Shown: piece by piece, positions 5,392 to 11,100 of the stretch | Layout: each line of letters begins with the position of its first letter | Position numbering within the stretch: position 1 is the stretch's first letter | DNA from: Planctomycetaceae bacterium | GTDB taxonomy: Bacteria; Planctomycetota; Planctomycetia; Pirellulales; Thermoguttaceae | NCBI GenBank assembly: GCA_031283515.1 | Contig: JAITBS010000154.1 | Span: 1 to 11,100, forward strand | Length of the DNA: 11,100 bases | Reading direction: 5' to 3' | The notes under the pieces: generated by a model | Seen by the model: only the letters and a program-made list of their open reading frames with translations | What the model was told of the DNA's origin: nothing | The model's database searches: none | Made by a program: the position numbers and the translations under genes

Positions 5392-5414
5392 GTAATCTAT
5401 CAGTGAAATATTAC
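5392..5414 (+). repeat. GTAATCTATCAG short dispersed repeat, copy E
   Basis: GTAATCTATCAGTGAAATAT followed by TAC lies in the 120-bp gap between the convergent ferredoxin and glycosyltransferase genes. GTAATAT and ATATTAC-like ends make it weakly palindromic. The rest of the gap (5415-5498) shows no obvious strong terminator. Confidence 0.65.
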
Positions 5415-5498
5415 ACAATTCGAAATTGAAACAACTGACAATCAATGGTTGGGCAGGGAATTGTTGTTCGGATACGCTTTTCTCGACCAGTGTTAGAA

Positions 5499-6260
5499 TT
5501 AGGAATTTTTCCGATATTCAATGAGTTTGGCGTATTTTAAAAAGGAAGCAAGAGACAAACAAAACGAAACCAAAAATCCCGAATAACCGTAAAGAAATGA
5601 TCGGCGTAAAATGTAAAATTTGAGAAACATCCCAACACCATGAAAAAAAGGACTCCATGAAGAAATTGTAACATCTTCATGAAATTGTTCCACAAAAAGT
5701 GTACTGTAATATTGGGCTTTATCAATGAGTTGTTTGACAGAATCATACGAATGGTGTTCGATGATTGTTTTGAGTGGGTAAAGAGTCATCCCTTTGCGGA
5801 TTTCGATAATTTCATGAACCGCTCGCATATTCCATGAGGTTGTCCTGCGATGATACAACCGGCATGACCGAGTATCAAAAGGCGGAAGAGAATGACCGCG
5901 ATAAAACATACGCAAGCAAATAGAATAAACCGTGTTGGTGTCCAGAACCAGATTGCGGATTTCGTCCAGAAATTCCGGCGTAACAAATTCGTCCGAATCA
6001 ATATGTAATACCCAATCGCATTTTGCTTTTTCGGTAATGAAATTACGGGTTTCACCAAAATTACTAATACCGTCTTGATGAAACACCCGAACATTGGAAA
6101 ACAACGCAACAATATCCAATGTCCGGTCTGTAGAACCAGTATCAAGAACCAACACATCATCAAATGCCGTTAACAATTTCAAACAACTCTCAATCTTGGT
6201 TTCACAATTTTTTGCGAGAATGCATACGGAAATCGGAATGGGTTCGTGTTGATAATTCAT
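5499..6260 (-). CDS. Family 2 glycosyltransferase, WaaE/KdtX-like
   Basis: A 253-residue GT-A fold enzyme of the group that adds sugars to lipopolysaccharide core or similar envelope glycans on the cytoplasmic face of the membrane. It opens with ISVCILAKNCE (10-20), then VLDTGSTDRT (38-47) for nucleotide-sugar binding, the DxD-type metal site D88-S-D90 in HIDSDEF, and RAVHE (146-150), a conserved acceptor-side motif in this group. Residues 205-245 are strongly hydrophobic and basic (FFHGVGMFLKFYILRR onward) and probably anchor the protein at the membrane. The ATG is preceded by only a weak, distant GGAG. The gene is 50 bp downstream of the symporter gene on the same strand, so they are probably co-transcribed. 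The sugar and acceptor cannot be told. Confidence 0.85.
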   Translation of the reverse strand: MNYQHEPIPISVCILAKNCETKIESCLKLLTAFDDVLVLDTGSTDRTLDIVALFSNVRVFHQDGISNFGETRNFITEKAKCDWVLHIDSDEFVTPEFLDEIRNLVLDTNTVYSICLRMFYRGHSLPPFDTRSCRLYHRRTTSWNMRAVHEIIEIRKGMTLYPLKTIIEHHSYDSVKQLIDKAQYYSTLFVEQFHEDVTISSWSPFFHGVGMFLKFYILRRSFLYGYSGFLVSFCLSLASFLKYAKLIEYRKNS

Positions 6261-6310
6261 TGATCTGTCGGTCTCCGTGAAACAAAAAACTTCGTCCTTA
6301 TTGGTACCAT

Positions 6311-8374
6311 TTATGTCGTGAACAGCGTTGAAAAACTGTCGAGGAAACCATTAAACATCGGCGTATCAAAATCCCAGAAATACAGGTAAAGTATTGCCGC
6401 GAGAACCAGAACAATCAGTCCGCAAATCAATGCTCCTCGTGACGTTTTTATTTCAATTGTTGTTTTTGAAACCGGTTCGTAAGGTGTTGAACGCGGCATC
6501 GTGATTCGGAAAACAGTCAACACAATAAGCACCGAAATAAACGTAATCGCCATACGATCCAAAAATGCCAAATCAGGTAAAAGGAAAAATTTCAATAAAG
6601 CATAAATAATTGGTGAGGAAATGAGAGCAGTTGGTCCGCAAATTGCCGGAGCCCGTTTTGACGCAAAACCAAACAGAAACACCGCCAAAATTCCCGGTGA
6701 AATAAAACCCTGAAATTCCTGAATAAAATGGAATACCCCGCCTAATTCAGGACGATTCAACATCGGCGCAATCAGACAACTGGTTATTGTAAAAAACAAC
6801 ACACAGAAACGCCCAACAAAAACCAATGTTTTATCACTGGCTTTGTGATGTAAATATTCTTTGTAGAGGTCCATCGTAAAAATAGTGGAAGCGGCATTGA
6901 GCATGGAAGCAAGTGAACTAATCACCGCACCAAGCATCGCCGCCAGCATGAATCCGCGAAAACCGCCCGCCGGAACCAGTTTACTCATCAACAACGGAAA
7001 CGCCGCATCATAATCGTAACCCATCAATTGTTTCTCCGCTGCGATTCGATCCTCTTTCGGAAGAGTTGCGTTTTTTCTGGTAATTTCCGCAATAATCAGT
7101 TTATTTTGTTCCAACAAATTGTGTGCGGAAATATCAATTTTGATTTGCGCAGCAGCGGCATTGTATAAAACAATTTCTGTCGCTTTATTCGGCTCAATTT
7201 TCGCAAAGTCCGAATCAAAAGGAAACACTTTGCGTTGACTATTCGGATTGTTTTTAACCGATTCAAATGTTTCAAGAACAACACCATTGTTTTCTTTCGT
7301 GAAAGCACTTTCCCGCATATCACTACTGAACAGGTTAAACGCAATCAATCCCGGAAACACAACAATAAACGGAACAACCAATTTCATAAATGCCGCAAAA
7401 ACAATTCCTTTTTGACCTTCGGCTAAGGATCGTGAACCGAGAGTTCGTTGCATAATGTATTGGTTGAGTCCCCAGTAATACAGGTTCGGAATCCAGAGTC
7501 CGAGCATTAGGGCGGTGATAGGGAGTACGGTGTCGTGCCAAGGGAGATTCATACGGAGTTTGTGGGCGTTGAGAACACCAAACCGCTCACTGCCGCTCGA
7601 ACTTTCCTTGATTTTCGCAACATCAGTTTCGGAAATAACTGTACCGGATTGAATTGTGACTGTTTGAACGGCATCGTCTATTGTTTTGGTATCGGCGTTA
7701 CCGAGAGCGTTCATGGCAAAGACGAGAACAATGACTCCGCCGAGAATCAGTGCCGAACCTTGCAGCAAATCCGCCCACGCACACGCTTTCAAACCGCCAA
7801 AGAACACATAAGTTGCCGCCAGAATGCCAATTAACCACGAAAACGTGACAATATCAAACGGAATACCAAAATAGGTTTGATTATCGAAAAAGGTCGAATA
7901 AACTTTGGCACCGGAATAAATGACCGCTGTGGTGTTCACCGTGACAAACGTGATCATCATAATCAACGACATAAAAGTACGTGAAAACCGGTTATAACGT
8001 TTTTCCAGAAATTCGGGAATCGTATAAATTCCTGCTTTGAGAAATTGCGGTAGAAAAACGAAACCGACAATTATCAGAGTAACCGCCGCCATCCATTCGT
8101 AAGACGCAATCGCTAAACCAACATAATTCGCTGCCGAACCGGACATTCCGACAAATTGCTCGGTAGAGATATTGGCGGCAATAAGCGAAAACCCGATTAA
8201 CCACCAACCAAGACCACGACCAGCAAGAAAATATGATTCACTACCTTTGCTGCCGCGACTCATTCCAATACCAATCGTAACAACAGCAATAATAAATCCA
8301 ATAAAAATAACCAAATCAATCATTGATGCGGTTGTTAATACCGGAACATCAGCAAACAAAGTAAAAAGTTTCAT
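6311..8374 (-). CDS. Sodium/solute symporter (SSS family), SGLT-like
   Basis: A 687-residue inner-membrane transporter of the LeuT-fold SSS family that couples Na+ influx to uptake of a sugar or similar solute. Near the N-terminus SESYFLAGRGLGWW (45-58) and ANISTEQFVGMSG (67-79) match the first core helix of SGLT-type members. IPEFLEKRYN (119-128), the helix with SSLASMLNAASTIFTMDLY (486-504) that normally carries Na2-site serines, and GFISPGILAVFLFGF (556-570) are also clear. About 13-14 membrane segments can be counted. Two hydrophilic insertions stand out, at about 224-280 and, larger, at about 350-455 between helices; these make the protein longer than simple bacterial SSS members. The substrate cannot be read. 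No Shine-Dalgarno sequence precedes the ATG at 8374; a second ATG at residue 18 is possible. Confidence 0.9.
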   Translation of the reverse strand: MKLFTLFADVPVLTTASMIDLVIFIGFIIAVVTIGIGMSRGSKGSESYFLAGRGLGWWLIGFSLIAANISTEQFVGMSGSAANYVGLAIASYEWMAAVTLIIVGFVFLPQFLKAGIYTIPEFLEKRYNRFSRTFMSLIMMITFVTVNTTAVIYSGAKVYSTFFDNQTYFGIPFDIVTFSWLIGILAATYVFFGGLKACAWADLLQGSALILGGVIVLVFAMNALGNADTKTIDDAVQTVTIQSGTVISETDVAKIKESSSGSERFGVLNAHKLRMNLPWHDTVLPITALMLGLWIPNLYYWGLNQYIMQRTLGSRSLAEGQKGIVFAAFMKLVVPFIVVFPGLIAFNLFSSDMRESAFTKENNGVVLETFESVKNNPNSQRKVFPFDSDFAKIEPNKATEIVLYNAAAAQIKIDISAHNLLEQNKLIIAEITRKNATLPKEDRIAAEKQLMGYDYDAAFPLLMSKLVPAGGFRGFMLAAMLGAVISSLASMLNAASTIFTMDLYKEYLHHKASDKTLVFVGRFCVLFFTITSCLIAPMLNRPELGGVFHFIQEFQGFISPGILAVFLFGFASKRAPAICGPTALISSPIIYALLKFFLLPDLAFLDRMAITFISVLIVLTVFRITMPRSTPYEPVSKTTIEIKTSRGALICGLIVLVLAAILYLYFWDFDTPMFNGFLDSFSTLFTT

Positions 8375-8827
8375 CTGAAATTGGGGGTAAGTAAAATAAA
8401 TTTATTACACTTGACAATTCGAACATTTTTGAGGCAGGAAACACTTTTAACCAATCAATTGTTTATCCAATAAATTTTATCGATAAATTCTTATTCAGCA
8501 ATTTTTTACCGGACAAAACAATCGTAGGACTCTGTGTTCCACTCCGAAAATGTCAGCCGGCAACTGTTAGGAATACACCAACGAGTAGGAATACAATGAT
8601 ACTCCCAATGACCAAGCGGGCTTAAATCAGATTATTAAAAACCTCCCTTGACCATCTCTGTAAAATCATTGCAAATTTTTTCCAAAAAAACAACCCCCCA
8701 CATCGCATCGAAACAAAATTTTAAACAAAATAGGCAAAATAAAAAATAGACGACATTTTGTGGATAGACAGAAATGATTAAAAAATAGTTGCGTATGCGA
8801 ATTATGATCGAAACCGCTTGCGAACTC
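8375..8827. other. Intergenic stretch between nucleosidase and symporter genes
   Basis: No gene is supported in these 453 bp. They hold a perfect palindrome TTTATCGATAAA (8476-8487), a 10-bp direct repeat TAGGAATACA (8568-8577 and 8586-8595), homopolymer tracts near 8675-8700, and at the right end a hairpin-plus-T-run that could end the nucleosidase transcript. I found no convincing promoter for the symporter gene; the best hint is a TTGTCA on the minus strand near 8410-8415 without a good -10 box. Confidence 0.55.
8779..8827 (-). terminator. Possible terminator after the nucleosidase gene, made from repeat sequence
   Basis: On the minus strand, right after the stop codon, AGTTCGCAAGC (8816-8826) can pair imperfectly with GCATACGCAACT (8786-8797), and a run of T (8779-8785) follows. 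The arms belong to the GGAGTACT hairpin family (GCTTGCGAACTC is shared with 2064-2075). The stem has mismatches and the loop is long (about 18 nt), so efficiency is doubtful. Confidence 0.4.
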
Positions 8828-8862
8828 TCAATTCTTCACTCTCAACTCTCCATTCTCAACTA
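8787..8862. repeat. Degenerate copy of the hairpin repeat overlapping the nucleosidase 3' end
   Basis: GCTTGCGAACTC (8816-8827), followed by TCAATTCTTCACTCTCAAC, TCTCCATTC and TCAACTA, matches the right side of the elements at 1831-2110. The last eleven codons of the nucleosidase gene and its stop are read from this sequence. Confidence 0.65.
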
Positions 8863-9790
8863 TTTCTCTGGCGATTTGTTTAGCGAGTTGGTCAGTGGCG
8901 TGGAGTGCGCGTTGTTTGAGCGAAAACAGATCGAGTATGGACGACGGACGCGAAAACAACGAACCAAGAACCGAACCCGCTAATCGAGCACCGCCTTTTT
9001 CACTATTTTTCAAAATCCGTTGGACATCTTTAGGAATTTGTTCTTCGGCAGTATCCAAAATAATTCGAACTGCAAGCAATGGAATCTGATGTTTCCGGCA
9101 AACTTCCGCAACTGCAAATGTTTCCATATCAACCAGTTCCGCTTCGGTTTGGTGATGCAGCAATGATTTTTGTTTTGGAGAGCCGACAACATAATCTGTG
9201 GTCAATAGGATTAGTTTTTGATTTTGTTTTTCAGAAGCGGTTGATTCTTCAATGATTTCAGGAACGGAATTTGATACATAGAATTTTTTTCCATCGGATT
9301 CCCGAACCAATATTTCCGGAAAACAGACATCGAATTGTTTTAGCCGTTTCGTCAATCCTCCGGCATAACCGGCAGAAAGAATCCGTTTCGGTTTGAACAC
9401 ATCAAGCAATACTTCTGCGGCACGACCGGCGTTTTCCTGACCTACTCCCGATTCGACAATAGCTGTACGATAACCGTGAAAAAGACCTGTATGAAATGTC
9501 CGTCCATTACCTTGAGTTGTTTGGGCGTGTTTCAAAACATCCGTAACGCCGGCGGCTTCCATCGGCATGGCAAACACAAATCCAAGATCAACAGCAATCG
9601 AATCCGATGGGTTTGGCGATTGGTTCGGTGAATCGCCGCCGCACACTTGTTCGGAAACGGACGGATATTCCGAATGGCGATCTGATAGATTGGTATTTGG
9701 TGTTACCTCCGGTACATTCAGGATTTCTTTTTTGGCTCTCTGCAAAACCTGAGCAGTAAACCAACGAATAATTAACTGTTGAAAAAACAA
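8828..9790 (-). CDS. Phosphorylase-superfamily nucleosidase (MTA/SAH nucleosidase-like)
   Basis: A 320-residue protein whose core (about 67-280) fits the PNP/UDP phosphorylase-MTAN superfamily, cleaving nucleoside glycosidic bonds. It shows FAMPMEAAG (73-81, E78), ESGVGQENAG (113-122), SAGYAGGL (139-146), ELVDMETFAVAE (218-229, ribose-binding Met-Glu) and RIILDTAEE (242-250, with D246 in the place of the catalytic acid). Related proteins are annotated as methylthioadenosine/S-adenosylhomocysteine nucleosidase or hopanoid-associated phosphorylase; the substrate here is uncertain. The N-terminal 65 residues are extra: a hydrophobic stretch, then a Ser/Pro/Asn-rich linker. The frame is open to 9850, but AGGAG at 9798-9802 points to the TTG at 9790. 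The C-terminal ENGELRVKN is encoded by repeat DNA. It lies 94 bp after hemH, probably in one operon. Confidence 0.8.
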   Translation of the reverse strand: MFFQQLIIRWFTAQVLQRAKKEILNVPEVTPNTNLSDRHSEYPSVSEQVCGGDSPNQSPNPSDSIAVDLGFVFAMPMEAAGVTDVLKHAQTTQGNGRTFHTGLFHGYRTAIVESGVGQENAGRAAEVLLDVFKPKRILSAGYAGGLTKRLKQFDVCFPEILVRESDGKKFYVSNSVPEIIEESTASEKQNQKLILLTTDYVVGSPKQKSLLHHQTEAELVDMETFAVAEVCRKHQIPLLAVRIILDTAEEQIPKDVQRILKNSEKGGARLAGSVLGSLFSRPSSILDLFSLKQRALHATDQLAKQIAREIVENGELRVKN

Positions 9791-9797
9791 GGAAAAT

Positions 9798-9802
9798 CTC
9801 CT
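9798..9802 (-). promoter_or_regulatory. Ribosome binding site that sets the nucleosidase TTG start
   Basis: The minus strand reads AGGAG with a 7-nt spacer before TTG at 9788-9790. The next possible upstream start, TTG at 9850, has no such sequence, and its 20 extra residues (TKILLKQYLIFINIFRRFS) are unlikely to be translated. Confidence 0.7.
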
Positions 9803-9865
9803 AAAAATGTTGATAAAAATTAGGTACTGTTTCAATAGAATTTTTGTCAACTGATTTCATTTTTA

Positions 9866-9877
9866 GTAATCTATTAC
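9866..9877. repeat. Short GTAATCTATTAC palindrome, shortened copy F of the dispersed repeat
   Basis: GTAATCTATTAC equals the outer parts of GTAATCTATcagcggaaTTAC with the centre removed, and it sits 7 nt past the hemH stop codon. The link to the repeat family is suggestive only, as 12 bp is short. Confidence 0.35.
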
Positions 9878-9884
9878 CATTTTA

Positions 9885-10847
9885 TTATTTCCGCTTCATT
9901 ATTTCTTGAACGATCATTTTGCAGGTTTTGGGCAAGGTACCGATTGTTCTTGCGCGGATAAATTTAAGATTAAATTCGTTGCAGATTTCGCCGATTTCCA
10001 AATCAAGATCGTTGATTGTTTCCATATTTTCGCAGAAAAAACCAATCGGTACCACAATGATTGACTGATATTGTTTTGTTGCCGCAATTTCGCGGATTCG
10101 TTCTTTAATATCCGGTTCGAGCCAATATTCAATCGTACCGCTTCGGCTTTGGAAAACAAGTTCCCAAGCAATTGACGGCGTGTAACATTTTTCGATAATT
10201 GACTGACAGGTTTGACGAAGTTGCCCAACGTAATTGGAACACGCAGAATCCGATTTCGGAATACTGTGAGCAGAAAAAAGTACCAAAATAGAATTTGTCT
10301 TTTCCAGATATTGCCCGTCATGCGGTACAATCCAAGCAAGGGCTTCAAGCAAACAATCCGTTTGCGCTTCAATAAACAACGGATGTTCAAACAGGAATGA
10401 TAAATTTTCAAAAACCGGAGCAATCACACCAACTTTTTGTCGGGCAACTTCAAGAGCATTGGTATAACGTTTATTACTGGTTCCTGAATCAAATATTGAA
10501 GTTGTACAACAGATTGCCTGTTGAATTCCGTCTCTTGCCATTTCCGCTACGGTATCTTCAAGCAGCGGATGCCAAAACAAATTCCCCCAATAAACATTGA
10601 GTTCAATATTATTTTGTTTTGTTTCACGAAGAATTCCGGCGATCAGGTTGTGACATTCTCTATTGAGTGGGCTCAATCTACCGGTTTGGCGAGCCATTTT
10701 GTAATATTTTTCCGCCGCAACAGTAATTCGATTTGACAAAACGGTAGAATTTGTATTGTTTGCCAAAAGGTTATGAAGAAAAGGAATTACTTCTTCTTTT
10801 ACTTCAGGAGCTCCGTAAGAAATGAGTAAAAAAGTTTTGGAAAGCAT
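9885..10847 (-). CDS. hemH: Ferrochelatase (proto- or coproporphyrin type)
   Basis: Ferrochelatase inserts Fe2+ into a porphyrin near the end of heme synthesis; coproporphyrin III is the substrate in the coproporphyrin-dependent branch, protoporphyrin IX in the classical one. The 320-residue product starts LLISYGAPE (family LLxxxGxP) and has the metal-site histidine H194 in FSAHSIP, the QSRSG motif (233-237) followed by YWLEPDI (241-247), and VPIGFFCENMETINDLDLE (266-284), where E276 matches the catalytic glutamate of family HMEVLYDLD. H-to-N in that HME-like triplet (N274) is a divergence. The AHSIP and QSRSG style is found in planctomycete and Gram-positive enzymes. The start is the only in-frame ATG, without a clear ribosome binding site. 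The nucleosidase gene follows, probably co-transcribed. Confidence 0.88.
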   Translation of the reverse strand: MLSKTFLLISYGAPEVKEEVIPFLHNLLANNTNSTVLSNRITVAAEKYYKMARQTGRLSPLNRECHNLIAGILRETKQNNIELNVYWGNLFWHPLLEDTVAEMARDGIQQAICCTTSIFDSGTSNKRYTNALEVARQKVGVIAPVFENLSFLFEHPLFIEAQTDCLLEALAWIVPHDGQYLEKTNSILVLFSAHSIPKSDSACSNYVGQLRQTCQSIIEKCYTPSIAWELVFQSRSGTIEYWLEPDIKERIREIAATKQYQSIIVVPIGFFCENMETINDLDLEIGEICNEFNLKFIRARTIGTLPKTCKMIVQEIMKRK

Positions 10848-10893
10848 GGTGTCACATTCGGACGAATTAAGTATTGCAAAGAAAAAATCACAA

Positions 10894-10929
10894 TAATATC
10901 AGATTGAATTTTAATATCAGATTGAATTT
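10894..10929 (+). repeat. Two exact tandem copies of an 18-bp unit
   Basis: TAATATCAGATTGAATTT is repeated head to tail at 10894-10911 and 10912-10929 with no mismatch, 47 bp upstream of the hemH start codon and so probably within its promoter or leader. The TAATATCAG part resembles the core of the GTAATCTATCAG repeat. Confidence 0.9.
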
Positions 10930-11003
10930 CTGTCTTGATAGTGTATCAGTTTCAACAAAAAACGTAAAGTGTTATCACCTAAGGGAACTTCTAAAAACCT
11001 CTT

Positions 11004-11033
11004 GTGGAATATCTTTAGGTGGAATATCTTTAG
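11004..11033 (+). repeat. Two exact tandem copies of a 15-bp unit
   Basis: GTGGAATATCTTTAG occurs at 11004-11018 and 11019-11033 without mismatch, about 150 bp upstream of hemH. The GTGGAATAT part resembles the second half of the dispersed repeat (CAGTGGAATAT). Confidence 0.88.
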
Positions 11034-11100
11034 AAGGAACATGGTTGTTTCGACTGCATATTTAGGCGTTTTTTGTCCTGAAACCGTGCAGGCGAAGCGA

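Larger units (their letters stand above)
10848..11100. other. Region upstream of hemH with short tandem duplications
   Basis: No gene is supported. It holds an exact 18-bp tandem pair (10894-10929), an exact 15-bp tandem pair (11004-11033), and an AAGGGAACTTCTAAAAA motif (10980-10996) related to one at 3441-3457 upstream of surE. No confident hemH promoter could be picked. The last 40 bases carry TGTCCTGAAAC, reminiscent of the CGTCCTGAAAGGAC mini-hairpin at 1814-1827, and may be the edge of another repeat element beyond the window. Confidence 0.5.

Noticed and set aside
9791..9850. Upstream TTG start for the nucleosidase
   Set aside because: The TTG at 9790 has AGGAG at proper spacing; the upstream TTG has none.

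Overview
The window is an AT-rich bacterial chromosomal segment (roughly 40 % G+C by eye) with eight intact protein genes. No gene is cut by a window edge. There are no rRNA or tRNA genes, insertion sequences or CRISPR arrays that I can see. The protein set suggests a Gram-negative-type bacterium of the Planctomycetota or a neighbouring PVC lineage: a divergent ferrochelatase with the AHSIP and QSRSG motifs, a nucleosidase of the kind seen in planctomycetes, a large SGLT-like sodium/solute symporter and a secreted GH16 enzyme. This placement is inference from protein style, because no marker gene is present. The nifB gene implies that the organism carries, or once carried, a nitrogenase system elsewhere.

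Layout: 1-342 is non-coding repeat debris. 343-1644 (-) is a secreted GH16 family glycoside hydrolase with a good ribosome binding site and a candidate promoter overlapped by a dyad. 1645-2494 is a repeat island holding two long hairpin elements, a short inverted-repeat-bounded structure and an eleven-copy 21-bp minisatellite. 2495-3340 (-) is surE. 3341-3715 is a divergent control region with a perfect 14-bp palindrome and a well-spaced sigma-54 promoter candidate aimed at nifB. 3716-4987 (+) is nifB (radical SAM domain plus NifX-like domain), followed at 5070-5378 (+) by a thioredoxin-like [2Fe-2S] ferredoxin, probably one operon. 5499-6260 (-) is a WaaE/KdtX-like glycosyltransferase that lies 50 bp downstream of 6311-8374 (-), a sodium/solute symporter. 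8375-8827 is non-coding. 8828-9790 (-) is a phosphorylase-superfamily nucleosidase with a TTG start, 94 bp downstream of 9885-10847 (-), a ferrochelatase. 10848-11100 is non-coding with short tandem duplications.

Functionally the genes are a mix: polymer degradation (GH16), solute uptake (symporter), envelope glycan synthesis (glycosyltransferase), nucleotide and nucleoside salvage (surE, nucleosidase), heme synthesis (ferrochelatase), and nitrogenase cofactor synthesis (nifB plus ferredoxin). The most unusual part is the non-coding DNA. At least four repeat families are present, and one of them (core GTAATCTATCAG) sits right at the 3' ends of four of the eight genes. Two genes (surE and the nucleosidase) take their stop codons from repeat sequence. 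The 21-bp array has a period of exactly two helical turns and carries an inverted repeat in every unit.
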